Origin: Notospermus geniculatus
Lineage: Eukaryota > Nemertea > Pilidiophora > Heteronemertea > Lineidae
Length of the DNA: 64,000 nucleotides
Assembly: GCA_002633025.1 (NCBI GenBank)
Contig: NMRB01001813.1
Span: 51,068 to 115,067 of the forward strand
Direction: 5' to 3'
Shown: positions 1-12,106 of the stretch, in pieces
Layout of the letters: every line of letters begins with the position of its first letter
How positions within the stretch are numbered: position 1 is the stretch's first letter
Notes under the pieces: generated by a model
The model's input: only the letters and a program-made list of their open reading frames with translations
What the model was told of the DNA's origin: nothing
The model's database searches: none
Program-made: the position numbers and the translations under genes

Positions 1-1046
1 TGAAGATAATGGGGTGGGGGTATGGTCAGAAAGAGTAATGTCCTGTCCACTTACTTGTCCCACTCCCGAGCCTGGCAAAGAATAACAGCGTGCGATATCT
101 TCAACTTAGGATTCGGTCATTTTTTCCGAGTTCAGGAATGGGACAGGTAAGTGGGAGTTAAGAGTACCTACATGTAGTCGATGATGCCAAGAAAAGTTAC
201 TATTAAAGCGCCACTGTATGCATTTAGTTTTCTATCTCGTGGCGGACGACATAACCTTTGACCTTCAGGCAACCTCGTATACGCATGCTCCAAGATTGTT
301 AAAATCTATCTATTTGAATGATCTAAGTTACCAATTAGGCATTGAGACTGTTGCCACACATAAAAGAATGAGTTGATGCATAGTATAGTACCTTACCTGA
401 TGAAGGGTTAGACACGCTAGGACAGACGTTGAACTTCTCAAGTGATGATAAGGATAGATGGCGGCCATTTTTGTCAGCTAAGGTTTTGACATGCAGGTAG
501 TATCAATCTAGCCTAAATGTTACCACTGGCTTTCCATGTACATTGTATATGGGTTGGAGAGGACACCAGTCTTATCACGTTGGTTCCAGATTCCGCCGCC
601 AGGGGAGGGACACTGAGGGATACCTCATGCATACAGTTTCCTGACGGAGAAACCACGGTTTTCTATGAGAAGCAGCAGTTCTCTCAGAGGGTGGACAGTT
701 ACTAAGACAACACAGGTCACTTATGTCACATAAATGCACCCAAAGACTAACAATGACATGGAGACAATGATAGTGACTAGAAGGCTGGTAACATATAGAA
801 AGGGAGCCCTGTGTGTGAATGTGGTAATACTGTTTAACGTACGACGGGTGGTGTTTCGCCAAGCTGCAGCGGGCTTTCTAGCAAGACCAGTGCTGGTGTC
901 ACCTGTCAAAAGATAGTTAGTAAACCATGAAGCACTGCAGATGTAAATATTATTACGGACAGAGTTATTGCACCCACAGCAAACAACAGACCATGTGTTC
1001 AAAAGCAGAGGTCGTTTTTACTTTACACAAGTCAAGATGATCTTTT

Positions 1047-1305
1047 AAGGGAGTAAGAAATAAAAGTGGAAAATAAGAAGTGGTAAATTCTGGAATTTTG
1101 CGTGAATTTTTCAATTTCTCAAATTGGGGAAAAAAATTCCCATTTTGAGAAATATCGCCCGAAAAATAAGACAAAATGTCATGTCATTTTAAGAAAATTT
1201 CTCAAAATGAGAAAATATTTTCTCCGAATTTGAGAAATTGAGAAATTCGTGCAAAATTCCAAAATTACCCACTTCTTATTTTCCACTTTTGTTTCTTACT
1301 CCCTT
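1047..1305. mobile_element. Foldback element AAGGGAGTAAGAAAT (family P4), empty in copy 2
   Basis: AAGGGAGTAAGAAATAAAAG on the left mirrors the right end, and the two halves pair through most of the element. Copy 2 near 13205-13216 lacks it (GACTTTACAA); the filled site has TTTT on both sides. Related copies lie at 6085, 42437 and 54384. Confidence 0.88.
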
Positions 1306-1811
1306 TTTTACAAATAAAGCACTGAATTAAGGTTCATTTATTTCGCAAAATGTCATGTGATATTGCATGGGAAACAGTTGTTTCGTGATATTTTCATGAT
1401 AGGTACCGTAAGCGATTCTTTTCTTGACTTGAAAAATATAGTGCCATTTCTGTAGGAGCATGATGCTACCATTTATAAAGTACAATGCACTGGTATGTAG
1501 CATACCAAACGATGATAATTTAATAAAATGTATAATATTATATTACTAGTATTTCTTGTGATAAAAAGTGCATTTATGTTCGGAATGATTTCTAGTCCTC
1601 ACAATGTGATGGTCAAGAACAATGCAAAATGGAAGAATATGAACTCGGAGCTTTCAAGTCAAACAAACAATATGTAAAAATCATGCCTTTACGTTTTTTT
1701 CATTCCATAAGAATAAAAAATACATAACAGCAAAATAGATATATCTATTTTTGGTAACAGTATAAACTAAACTACAATGAGGGGATTTATTGGAAACAAT
1801 ATACAAAGACA

Positions 1812-2099
1812 ATGATGTTGAATAACAGAACTGTTTTTTTTTCAAACAACAGCAGTAAAAACCAGAGAAAATTGTTGATGGAAAGTGCGCCTTCGCCGTC
1901 AAAAATTGACAGAACCATGCATTCCCCTGTGAAAAAAACCAACAGAATGGGAAATCAAGCTAATGAACTGTTCATGCGATTACAAAAAATCATGCAGGAC
2001 GAAATATCCAAATTGTCCCGTTGGCTAGACGGTTTAAAAGAACAGCATTGTCAAGCGAGAGAAACCGTTGATTCCAAAGAGACGGGCCGTCTATTGTAG
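1812..2099 (+). other. Unidentified short open frame conserved between the duplicates
   Basis: A frame here (about 95 codons) and its copy at 13808-14014 share MESAPSPSKIDRTMH, ANELFMRLQKIMQDEI and KLSRWLDG. Between these, copy 2 has a frame-preserving extra segment of about 35 bases ending in TTTTAG, which copy 1 lacks. The part ending KLSRWLDG.KEQH is helical and charged. It could be an old exon or transposon remnant. Recent duplication alone could explain the shared frame, so coding status is unproved. Confidence 0.3.
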
Positions 2100-2116
2100 A
2101 AGATTTCTTAACTCTA

Positions 2117-2253
2117 GGACCGTATGCACCAACGAAGATTATCTTGAACTCAGATTGACTTCCCATTGTTACATCATGCCCTGGCAAACCTGAACAATTG
2201 AAAAGCTGTGGCTCAACCTGAGTTCAAGATAATTTTCGTTGATATACGGCCCA
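2117..2253. mobile_element. Foldback element GGGCCGTATGCACC (family P2)
   Basis: GGACCGTATGCACCAACGAA on the left pairs with the ACGGCCC end on the right; the central stem includes TCTTGAACTCAG/CTGAGTTCAAGA. It interrupts a smaller foldback that is intact in copy 2 at 15601-15710. Confidence 0.8.
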
Positions 2254-2292
2254 AGGTATATCTTTTTGTTTGTTGGGCAAAATACAAAAGCT

Positions 2293-2979
2293 TAAAGGGA
2301 GAGTCCATTCATTGTGTAAAATTCTGAATTTTTGAAATATCGTTAATACATTCAAATTCATTGATAACTGCAACATGTCATTTTTTTAAATCAGCAAACT
2401 CGACGTTTTACCGGGTAAGCATTTTTATTGTATCCCAAGGGGACCATTGCACAGCACATGTGATGTCATGTGTGCTCAATGCATATTTATGAAGGTACAA
2501 GCAATAGGCCTAGGCAGTCACAGTATTAGCTCATTCACTACACTAAGGTCTTCAGCATATTGACACTGTGACATCACCTCTCATTGCAATAGTCATGGCA
2601 ATTTTCAATACCCTTCCTGCAACTTCTCGCCCCCCCCCGCCGCATGCCAACCACTCTGTTCACTATCGCTTCTTTTTTGTTCACGTGTTCCTACTTTTTG
2701 TACGTTGTACCTATTCTTCTGCTTGTAATCTCATTAATGCATGTTTAATATTCATTTGGTTGTACCACCTATTTCGCTCTTCTGTATAAACTACATACAT
2801 GTATCTGTCACTTTTGTCCAGGGCCAGTAATGCCTTGCCTCGGCCCTGGGCTCTTGTAATGTTTATTCTTATTTGCATAAATAAACACTTTCAAACAAAC
2901 AAAATCAAACATCAAATTGCAATAGTCTCCATGGATTGATAAAAATTCAAAAGTTTACAATGAGTGGAGTCTCTCTTTA
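2293..2979. mobile_element. Foldback TTAAAGGGAGAGTCC, split by a LINE tail
   Basis: The left arm (TAAAGGGAGAGTCCATTCAT) pairs with the right arm (ATGAGTGGAGTCTCTCTTTA). A LINE 3' end (2595-2915) is inserted near the right arm. Confidence 0.75.
2595..2915 (+). mobile_element. 5'-truncated LINE 3' untranslated tail
   Basis: Flanked by a 12 bp duplication ATTGCAATAGTC (2583-2594 and 2916-2927). Near the end is a hairpin, CCAGGGCC...GGCCCTGG (2819-2850), with a loop containing AGTAATGCCTTGCCT. It finishes in (CAAA)-type repeats. This is the architecture of CR1/L2-like tails. No protein motif remains. Confidence 0.78.
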
Positions 2980-3329
2980 AAGTCGACCTTGAAGTTTGGG
3001 AGGCTTCTAGAACACGGGCTATGGCCTTTTAGAAACATACGTTTCTTTCATTCTTTCATATCCAGAGAGAATATACCAAAGGTTTCTTTGGCCAAAGCTG
3101 CAGACATGCCAACACAGCACAGAAATGCACATAAACAAGGCAGCAAGTCACCACAAACACAAAGTAATGTACAACATCGATCAACATTTCGACTACGAAA
3201 CCAAAATCGTTTAAACGACACAATGGAAAATATCGAAAATCCTACCATATCTTGAAATTCTCCTATTAAAGCTGAGTATGTTTGGCGACCTGTCGGGAAA
3301 CTACATGTAGGATAATAGGAATTTCTTAC

Positions 3330-3733
3330 CTTTCCTCCTTCATCCGATGACCCCAATGATTTCGTGTCGGTCTTCTCTGTTTTTTCACTGGGTGCACTCT
3401 GCGGGGGTGTCTGCTCCAAAGTCGGGGTATCTTGTCGTACAATGTGAGGATGCACACGCCGTGGGACTGCATTGGTCGCGTTTTCCTGGTCGCTCACCTC
3501 TTCCACACATTCCAACGTTGTAAGCGTCGTCTGACGACTCGACTGACGCGATGTCGCGTCTTGAGAATGCAAATCACCATTCGAAATGGCTGATATTTTG
3601 CCATTTGCCGTGCTATTCGATACACTGTTCGTATCACTTGTAATTTCCAAAACCTGGGTTCCTTCCGTGATGGTTGGTGGTTGATCAAACTGGAAGCTTG
3701 GATTTTGGTAAGAATGATTCAGTTCTGTGCCTC
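3330..3733 (-). pseudogene. Truncated duplicate of the first coding exon at 16026-16543
   Basis: This copy matches the exon at 16026-16543 almost base for base, including the donor (AAAG|GTAAGAA, intron starts at 3329). Its last 134 or so codons remain open, with only a few substitutions (for example Ser for Gly near the end). Upstream of about 3733 homology stops, so the start Met and the acceptor are lost, and an in-frame TAA lies just beyond. It is either a dead exon fragment in the first intron of the gene or an alternative exon with an unrecognised acceptor; the first is likelier. Its intact frame fits either recent duplication or retained use. Confidence 0.6.
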
Positions 3734-4346
3734 CAGAATGCTTAGCTTTGTTTTAATAAGCATACACTGACACTATAGGAGGCAGTCCGCGCCTGCTCTG
3801 TTGTGTCAGTAGAATTCCCAACGCACTAACATGCAGGCTGACTTTACAGACAGCCCAAATCATACTCACCCAAGATGGCCGCCGCATGGCCATCCGGCCA
3901 ACAAAAGCATTCCCCTTTGATACTGGTAGATGAAGGGAATGTAAGGAAGCTGCAGCAAAGGAAGAAAGAGCAGAGGATCCCTGCAGGAAAAAGGGACAGT
4001 CAGAGAAATAAACAACAAGAGACATAAAAAAAGATCAAATCAACGAGAATTAGATTCGAAATTTTGGCAATAATGGAAATTAAGTGGGTGTGAATGTTGA
4101 AATTAATATCCAGCTGATAAAAGCAAGTTCATATCTTTATCTTTTGTTCTATAACATAAGTACATGTAATTCATTGTAAGGCTAAATGATGAGATCGACT
4201 TCTTTGGGTTTATCAGTGGAGTAAAAGGGCCTGAATCTGAGGGAAAGCTCCTTTTCAAAAGATACCCCTCGAGTTACAAACTCGAATGGTGCCTTTTGAA
4301 AAAGAGGCGGATTTGGGGGCGCAGCCGACGCTCTGATTACATGACG
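3734..4346. other. No gene seen
   Basis: A short frame of 90 codons on the minus strand (3753-4025) has no recognisable motif. An inverted pair AAAGGGCCTGAATC.../...AAAAAGAGGCGG at 4226-4310 hints at a further small hairpin. Confidence 0.5.
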
Positions 4347-4350
4347 CAAT

Positions 4351-4517
4351 AGGAGCTGTCAGCGAGTTGACCACTAGGTGTCACTAGGGCCCAATTCAAT
4401 GCATCTAGCGGACCCAGTCATTATCGATCGAGCAGCGATCATAATAGATTTCCTGTACATTTGGTCCGCTAAGACTGTGCTGCCATCTGTTAGCAATAAG
4501 CGCGGCTGACTGCTCCT
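4351..4517. mobile_element. 167 bp AGGAGC hairpin element (family P1)
   Basis: Near-identical to the copies at 17085 and 35855, with ends AGGAGCTGTCAGCGAG and GCGGCTGACTGCTCCT. The flanks are CAAT and ATTG, so the target was CAATTG with an AT duplication. Confidence 0.88.
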
Positions 4518-4623
4518 ATTGAACTGAAGACTTGAAATTTTAATGATGATTTGAGGTCAATAACGAATTTCAAGTCTTTTGAGGATCAAGCTGAGTCTGC
4601 CAACAGCAGCACGTAAGGTGTAA

Positions 4624-4826
4624 GGGCTTGGTTCAGTGACCAAATTTTCCAAGCCCAGTTTTTTAGAATGTCAAATAAACTCCCCATTTTTGTTACAGTG
4701 TATATTATTGTCCGGCAGATATGTTTACTGTAGCTGAAAGTTAAAACGGCTATATAGCTAATTTCAAAGATTTTTGACATTTTAGAAAAGTGGGTTTGGA
4801 AAATTTGGTCACTGAACCTGAGCCCA
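4624..4826. mobile_element. Foldback GGGCTTGGTTCAGTGACCAA
   Basis: GGCTTGGTTCAGTGACCAAA pairs with TTTGGTCACTGAACCTGAGCC; TTTAGAATGTCAAA/TTTGACATTTTAGAAA is the inner stem. Confidence 0.8.
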
Positions 4827-5220
4827 TAAAGTTGCAAGTATATGTAACGTTATTGGTTGGCATTAGACAAATGACCCTCAATGATTGGTTGGCGGAAACA
4901 GAGCCATACTGGTCGACTGCAGAAAGAGATATGATTGGCTAGACACTTAGACTGCTACCTGGACTAAGCAAGTTATTAATCATCTAAAGAAGAATGCCGA
5001 ATTAGTAGTTAGTCGATTAAAACATCTAGGACGACATGATAAATTGACTACGTGAAAGGAGACAAAGAAGTTAGTTGGCTACAAGGCCAAGATAGAACGT
5101 GATATCTAAGAAAAGGCATTTTCTGGCAGATTTCAATGAATAAATCAGTAAGTTAGCAGAATAATCTTCAATTTCACATGAAGAATCAGTTTTGCCAAGC
5201 ATGACAGGTTCTGTCATATT

Positions 5221-5612
5221 AGTGATGTTTCGCAAATCTGACGAAACACGAAGTACGAAATATGAAATTCAACTTCATTTCCAGCACCTAATATATTTCT
5301 GGAGATGATTGGTGCCACAAATGTCCCTGCTGCCAATGTGTCTTTTAGCATATCATGTAAGACCGAGAGAGTTATGGTGCATCTTGAATTCCTAAATTTC
5401 CACTTCGTATCTTCGAAGTGGAAACGAAAGATAAATTTCAAATTTTAATAAACACCGTTACTCTATCAGTCTAAATTCATACGCTAAAAGACGCTCTTGC
5501 AGCAGACAAAATTCGTGGCACCAACCATCTCCTGAAATACATTACGTCATGGAAATGAAGTCCAATTTCGTATTTCCTACTACGTGCTTCGTCAGATTTG
5601 CGAAACCTCACT
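5221..5612. mobile_element. 392 bp foldback AGNGAGGTTTCGCAAATC (family P5)
   Basis: Ends AGTGATGTTTCGCAAATCTG and CAGATTTGCGAAACCTCACT pair, with internal TCGTATTTC-type stems. It is flanked by ATT on both sides. The ends differ from family P7 only inside. Confidence 0.88.
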
Positions 5613-6084
5613 ATTGACTACTCATGGTCAAGCACTCTAACGTACATGTACGTGTACGTGTTCTGTCACTCGTGCCGTTTCTGTAAAAAAAATTAAGATA
5701 GAATGGCTGAAACATGCAAGCCATTGTGGTCTGAGGGAATCGTGTTTCCTTGAAGGGACAATTACTTAGGTATACTGAATCGATTTTTTGTTGTGAAAAT
5801 GACGTTCGATGTATTAGTGGCGTGACTGCGGATGGAAGTCATGCAGAGGGTTATACAACGGATTGACGCACACTACTTATCACAACATACATCGGTGTAG
5901 CTCCTACATGTCGGAAAGAAATAGTCAAGACATGCATGCGATAACATTTCATTATGATTCTGTCGAGATGTATCGACTTCAAAGATATCTCAAGTTTTAA
6001 GTGCTCATTAATCAGATCTACGCTCTGATTAATGGTTACCTTAAAAGGTATGATATAAATCCTATTTTTACAGTCATAAAAAAG

Positions 6085-6345
6085 AAGGGAGTATTAGAAA
6101 TAGAAGTGGAAAATAAGAAGTGGGAAATTTTGCGCTTTTCTGCGAATTTTCGATTTCTCAAATTGGGGCGAAATTTTTTCCATCTTGAGAAATATCGCCC
6201 AAAAAATCAGACAAAATGTCGTGTCATTTTAAGAAAATTTCTCAAAATGGGAAAAAATTATATCCCAATTTGAGAAATTGAAAAATTCGCGCAAAAGTGC
6301 CAAAATCCCCATTTCTTATTTTCCACTTTTATTTCTTACTCCCTT
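6085..6345. mobile_element. Foldback element, family P4
   Basis: Same inverted ends as 1047-1305, about 260 bp, forming one long imperfect hairpin of A/T-rich sequence. A frame of 90 codons across it is a by-product of the hairpin. Confidence 0.85.
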
Positions 6346-6781
6346 TAAGCAAAAAGTCATAATAAATTTTTCCTTAAAGGTTATTTAGAATCTGCACTAA
6401 GTGAAACGCTCCCAATCATGCTCCAGGTTCCAACAACAACACACACTGGAATATCCAGTACTAATCATGTACAGAAATTAAACGATCAATAGAATATTGA
6501 AATGGGCCCCATTTGCATTAGAAAAACCATTAGTCCAATATCTGAAGTTTGTTTGGTCACTCTGAAATAGGAAATTTGATGATGATCGATCATGAGGAAG
6601 AAGTATTGAACAGAAAACGTCATTGGTTGCTCAGTGTTGTCAACACTATTAACGTCTGCTCTGGAAGTAAAAAACATATCCTTCGAAGATTGTCAACATG
6701 TTTGTTAACTGACATCATGCAAATGAACAGAAACCCCGAAGTACGTACAGCATGCATTGCCATGATATTTCGATATCTGTT

Positions 6782-6933
6782 AAGGCCTGTTTCCACTACA
6801 GCGGTTTCCGCAGCGGTTCACAGGCATTGGGACAATCAACAGGCTATGTATTGTTAAACCATCGAAGGATTATCCAAACCCCTGTGAAAAACGCACCGCT
6901 TGACGCAAAATTGCCTCGTGGAAACAAGGCTTT
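6782..6933. mobile_element. Foldback AAGGCCTGTTTCCACTACAGC
   Basis: AAGGCCTGTTTCCAC on the left pairs with GTGGAAACAAGGCTT on the right; GCGGTTTCCGCAGCGG is an inner stem. It is adjacent to the GTTGAA cluster. Confidence 0.7.
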
Positions 6934-7680
6934 AAGGGGGGTTTACACGGTTCAACATCTGTTGAAAGCTGTTGAATGTTGAACGCTGTTGAACGTTGTT
7001 GAAACCTGTTGAACCATGTAAACCCCCTTTCAACACCTTTCAACAGCGTTCAACAGGTTTTCAGAAATAGGAACATGTTCCTATTTTTGAAACTTGTTGA
7101 AAGCTGTTGAAAGACCTGTTGAAAGACCTGTTGAAAGGTGTTGAAAGGGGGTTTAGACGATTCAACAGCTTTCAACAACGTCAAACAATTTTTGACGTCT
7201 TTTGACGTTCAACAGCGTTCAACATGTTGAACCGTGTAAGCCCCCCTTAAGATTGGCATAAGGGGGGTTTACATGATTCAACATGTTGAAAGCTGTTGAA
7301 CGTCGAAATGTGTTGAATGTTGTTGAAAGCTGTTGAACCGTCTAAACCCCTTTCAACACCTTTCAACAGGTCTTTCAACAGCTTTCAACAAGTTGCCAAA
7401 ATAGCTTCATGTTCCTATTTCTGGTAACATGTTGAAAGCTGTTGAACGCTGTTGAAAGACCGTGTTGAAAGGGAGTTTAGACGATTCAACAGCTTTCAAC
7501 AACATTCAACACCTTTCAACAGGGCTGGGTTGCACAAAACTATTGTTTTATAACTTTATGTTATATGACGTAAAAAGACAATGGATTTTTACGTCATCTA
7601 ACATAAAGTTAGCGCTAACACCAAGTTAGCGCTATCGTGACTGAGTTTTATGCAACCGGGCCCAGGTGTTGAACCGTAGA
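6934..7680. mobile_element. Cluster of foldbacks built from GTTGAA / TTCAAC repeats
   Basis: Two hairpins (6934-7249 and 7260-7680) begin with AGGGGGGTTTACA(C/T)G.TTCAAC. Their interiors consist almost entirely of GTTGAAAGCT, GTTGAACGCT and mirrored forms. Each seems to hold a smaller hairpin with GGGGGTTTAGACGATTCAAC ends. A different element (7522-7673) sits in the second. Confidence 0.8.
7522..7673. mobile_element. Nested foldback GGGCTGGGTTGCACAAAAC
   Basis: GGGCTGGGTTGCACAAAACT pairs with GAGTTTTATGCAACCGGGCCC. The interior has AACTTTATGTTA/TAACATAAAGTT. It is inserted in a GTTGAA hairpin, with AGG on both sides. Confidence 0.78.
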
Positions 7681-7925
7681 TTCCATGTGTGGGATTGAAA
7701 CAAGGAAGAATCGTGTCCTTCCATTTTCAGAGCGTTTTGTAACATTAAAGCGGCACGCTATGCTTCAATATCCTGGTTTCGTGATGCCGTCGTGCATGTA
7801 GTGCATCTCATTATGGTGACCTCGATCATAGCTTCACACACACGATCGATGTACACCATATACCACAGCGCTAGTCATGGTGGCGAGGTTGATCATGATG
7901 GCGAGTCGTGTACACACCGATCAAG

Positions 7926-8262
7926 AGTTGAATGCATGCTCAACAAGACTGTTCTAATCCCCCTTGAGTGATCTAAGTTATCAATTAGGCATGGAGACTG
8001 TTGGTAGACATAAAAGAATGAGTTGAAGTATGGTACCTTATTTGATGAAGGGTAATTAGTAATGGTATCACAGCGCGTTGAACTTCTCAAATGGTCGAAA
8101 ATGATGGCGGCCATTTTTTAGCTCACCACCTGCTGGACTTGTGTCAGCTATGGCTTCGACATATTATCAGTCTGGCCTAGTTGCTACCATTGACTTCGTG
8201 TGGGTTGGACAGGATACCAGTCTTATTGCATATTGGTTCTAGATTCCGCCGCCAGGGGAGAG
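7926..8262. repeat. Diverged third copy of part of the large duplicated block
   Basis: The segment resembles 290-608 and 12452-12770: both share CTAAGTTA.CAATTAGGCAT, CATAAAAGAATGAGTTGA, GATGGCGGCCATTTT and GATTCCGCCGCCAGGGGAG. Similarity is clearly lower than between the other two copies, so this is an older dispersed repeat. Confidence 0.7.
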
Positions 8263-8364
8263 ATAATGAACAGCATAGTGTGCGTAGTGTACCAAAACCA
8301 AAGCTATGAATGATGTTGCCAAAAGTCATCCCGATGAGTAAAGGTATGTCGCCCATCAACAAAT

Positions 8365-8500
8365 GCCCGCTGTAGGCCTACACGATCAAATTTTTCATCC
8401 ATTTTTTTTGGCAATTCAGATTCCGGGCCTAACCCGCATGTAGGCCTTTGTTGAGCATATTCAGAAAATTGGATGAAAAATTTGATCGTGTACAGCGGGC
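8365..8500. mobile_element. Foldback CCCGCTGTAGGCCTACACGATC
   Basis: ACGATCAAATTTTTCATCCA pairs with TGGATGAAAAATTTGATCGT. ATGGATGAAAAATTTGAACG at 48433 is a trace of the same family. Confidence 0.75.
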
Positions 8501-8504
8501 AAGT

Positions 8505-9120
8505 TTCAAAAGCCTACTCCCAATGAAAATCATACTCAGCGTCTGAGGGGTCCACGCCCATCTTTGTCAACTACAGTACATTACTTGTATCAATTGTAAT
8601 TGAATTACGCGAGATGAGGACAACAGTCTTCAAGAACCTCCATCTTCACCGCTGCCTCTGCGGAAAATGAAGCACCATCCGAGTTGATAATCTACCTTTA
8701 GAAGCCCACTTTTTTCACATGGAGTGGATAATTGTTTATAGAAGTTTCATTCACAATGCATCAAGGACATTTGATGTATTTCGCAGTAGATCGGTTGTCA
8801 CAGATAATCACATGGAAACACCATTAATACAGGTGATAAATCAAAAACCAATACGTACTTGAATTTTATACCCATCAGCACAGTCGTTATAGATTTCCTA
8901 ATGGGGATTGGTCGATCCAATGCTGGTACTTGCCACAGCGCAGTAATGAAAACGTAGCCTACAACTGTCACTGCATTCGTTGGTAAAATGTACAGTGCCG
9001 GTGTAACATCTGACAATGTTTCCCGTTTTTCTGTGTTCTTTGAATTGGGGATGTCGTGACAATTGACGAGAAGGAAGACCAAGACTGTTTTAAAATACTG
9101 AAGAGGGAGAAATGTACAAA
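8505..9120. other. No gene seen
   Basis: The minus-strand frame 8798-9136 has hydrophobic runs but no family motif, no clear splice sites and no duplicate to compare. I see no structure beyond scattered A/T-rich words. Confidence 0.5.
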
Positions 9121-9123
9121 CAT

Positions 9124-9476
9124 AGGCCCTGTTCACACTGTTAGAAATTATTAATTTTACAGTAGTAATTTTGCAGTAATTTTACAGAAAGTGCCTGCAG
9201 CAGAGTCCCCAGCACTTTCTGTAAATTTACATAATTTTTTTATGGTATGATTCATGTTTTCCTGTATTGGTTGGACTCCATTGGACATCCCATTATGATG
9301 CCTTCTGAGAGCAGTATGAAATATAATTTGGTCAGCCTCCAGTCAAGTCTCTGTTAACATTTATTTAAGTCTGTAGTTTTACAGATCACGCTGTAATTTT
9401 ACAGATCCAGTGCTGGGGACTCTGCTGCACAGATTTTCTGTAAAATCTTCTGTTTTTTCTAACAGTGCACACGGAG
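9124..9476. mobile_element. Foldback GGCCCTGTTCACACTGTTAG
   Basis: GTTCACACTGTTAGAAA pairs with TTTCTAACAGTGCACAC, and CAGAGTCCCCAGCACT pairs with AGTGCTGGGGACTCTG. AATTTTACAG is repeated through both arms. A related half is at about 43970-44055. Confidence 0.75.
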
Positions 9477-9578
9477 TCGGTTCGATCCAGATCGAGGCCA
9501 GTTCACTTGCTTTTTGTGCGGTGAAAAAGTCATGTGACCTGTACTATTTTTCCCTATTCCTGAAATATTTTTGAACAA

Positions 9579-9947
9579 GGCCAATTTACACGATGCGATT
9601 TGGACACACGTCCAAGGCGGACGCGATTATCATTTTGTCGTATGATTCTGTTGGATCAGAAATTCACACGGTCCGATTTATTCATCCGTCAACAACGGAC
9701 AGACTCTTTCTTCGTCAAGCGCGCCACAAGTTCATGACCTCCAATGCAGCCACCTGATTGGCCGAGTTCATGCGTCATGCGTCCTTCGTCCGACATCGGA
9801 AGAAAATAGAACATCCGCCTGCTGCATCCGACGTCGCAAGGGCCATAAAATTTGTCGTATGTGCAGTTTGTAACACGAACCGATTTGGACGTACGGTCAT
9901 GTCGGATCGGACAATCGGATGTAAAAATCGTATCGTGTAAATTGGCC
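9579..9947. mobile_element. Foldback GGCCAATTTACACGATGCG
   Basis: GGCCAATTTACACGAT pairs with ATCGTGTAAATTGGCC; the arms share TTGGACGTACGG/CCGTCC-like words rich in CpG. A second partial copy begins five bases later (9953). Confidence 0.82.
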
Positions 9948-10294
9948 TGTTAGGCCAATTTACACGATACGATACAAGCTTCCTGACACAACACAAACAA
10001 GTGTGTCCTTCTCAGAAGACGTTTGAGCAAGTGTGATGGTTACTGTATTAAGCATCATTGACGAAGGTTGCTAACGAAGCCATATACATGAGCGTCCACG
10101 CTGTACCCACAGGCCACTAACACGTGACTGATGGAGTGAAGGCAATAAGTTGAGGCGGGTTGATAAATGAATACAGTTCTAATGAAATGAATAATGATCG
10201 GCGAAGGTGATGACAGTTGTTTACACTGGCTCAGGCTGGAGATCAATAATTTAGAAACTGGATTGTGGCTCTTCAGTCCGTCGCATGTGACAGT

Positions 10295-10412
10295 AAGCTG
10301 CGTTTACCAGACATACGAAATGCGGTATACGGGATGCGGAAGCGATATGTTGTATGCGAAAATGCATAGCATATACCGCTTCCGCATTCAGGGTGTCCGG
10401 TAAACGCAGCTT
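10295..10412. mobile_element. Foldback AAGCTGCGTTTACCAGACAT
   Basis: AAGCTGCGTTTACCAGACA mirrors TGTCCGGTAAACGCAGCTT. The arms contain GCGGTATACGGGATGCGG and its mirror. A relative is nested at 47463-47605. Confidence 0.82.
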
Positions 10413-12106
10413 AAGCCGTGGTGCCTTATACCTTGTGCCTTTGCAAGGGCAAGTAAAAGACTCCATCCAAGTGAGGAACTTGAGTAGCCTGAGATGGCCT
10501 CTTCCGTACTTATACCACCAGGGCATGTTATGGCTTCGGCCCCGATGGGAAAACACAGGTCAATACAAATTGTGGAGATGGAAACCACGTTTGCACTGCC
10601 TGAAAATAAGAACTAGTTTTCTGAGAGAAAAAATCCATCTGGAGCATAAAATAGAAGCAAAACAGTAAATGTTTGATCATGGCTGCCACAGTATCTGAAA
10701 CCTCTGTCAGCTGAAATAGGGATCTTTAATCAAGGAGCAAAAAAGCACCACAGAACTGGCAATTTCAAGCCTTGTATTTAGTAAATATGACCTTGGAGAA
10801 ATAAAACCTTTATTCCTCCAAGATATGACAGAGATTCGAAGGTTAAACGAGGCTTGAAAAGCTGAAGTTTGACCATGATTCTGTCGAACGAGAAGGACTG
10901 GAGATTACGTGAGATTTGCATCGCGCATGCGAGTTTGGACGATATTTTTGTATGACGCTAGGCGTGAGTAGACTTGTGTGGTGAGGATATTTACATCAAT
11001 ATGTAAAGATCAGTGTCTGCATGGCCATTTTGAATACGGCTTGGCTGAATAATCAAAATGAAAGAGTGATTTTATGAGACTAATGGGTGCGAATGAGGCA
11101 TGTCGGATCCATCAAGTATGTACAGGTAGCTCCTAAATAAAACACCCACGTAAAATAGAGGTATGAACACGCTGCTATAATTTCGAATGACGATAAGACG
11201 TTACAATAATGTAGGTAAAGGTTCTTCAGAAATCAGGCTTGCAACCTTCGAAAATTTGAGTCATGATTTAGTAACTGTTTCGAATGCGTCTTGAAATGAT
11301 TTGGGCTACATCTACATGTACCTGTAGAATGTTTAGAATGAGGTGTACTGCATTTTGGCGTTGCTATGTATGAAATCAGCAGTATTGAAATGGAAACAGT
11401 TTTTTACATCTATGAAAAAATAACATCATGATAAATTACAAAAATACTAGATATTTTTGATATTACGTTATTCCAATTTGCGGACTCTCAATAGCATTGG
11501 ATATACATGTATTTCACGTTTCCATGGCTCATTACAGAAGAAAATAGCAAACGGTACATGTAAAATACACTCATGACCATGAGTATTACATCACCTATCT
11601 GCAAAATGTCATTGGAAATGCTAAATAGTTTTAATTCCAATCAGTTATTTTTCATGCAGTGCCAGATATTTCAAAAAGACAGTGCAATGTTATCGTTCAT
11701 TCAACAGAGAATATCTATTATTGGTGATGGTGCTAAAAATATAAGTAGTGGTGTTGAAAGAGGTTCAGAATTAGTCCTCTAAAATAACATAAAAGTATTT
11801 GAAAGGATTGATATTCAATTTATTTACATATTTTTTTTGTGAGTTAGTCAGGTAAGATGCATGGCTAAAACAAATTCTATCGAAGTGAGCAATGGATGAC
11901 AAGAATGTATATTGATATTATAGTGAATAATTCAGGTGGCTATTGTGTGATACAGGGCTCCCATGAAGAAAGACCGGTTTGGAGAATTTACACAATGTAT
12001 AGCTTCGAAGAATAACCCCATCCCCTTATTGCACAAAATCCACAGGAAGCTGGGCTGAGTTGTTTGAAATAGTACTTCTATACTTTCATCTTGGTGGCAT
12101 ACTCTA
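10413..12106. other. No gene seen
   Basis: Ordinary A/T-rich sequence. A loose inverted repeat (TGGCTGCCACAG..., 10680-10875) and an ATG-rich stretch around 11560-11780 were noticed but do not support a gene. Confidence 0.5.

Larger units (their letters stand above)
1..3733. repeat. Large direct duplication, copy 1
   Basis: Base 1 onward matches base 12163 onward with only scattered differences, so the duplication extends left of the window. Copy 1 carries insertions absent from copy 2: the foldbacks at 1047-1305, 2117-2253 and 2293-2979. Homology ends about 3733, inside the duplicated exon. Confidence 0.9.

Noticed and set aside
6934-7680. CRISPR-like array
   Set aside because: The GTTGAA repeats are irregular, mirrored, lack spacers, and lie in eukaryotic DNA.
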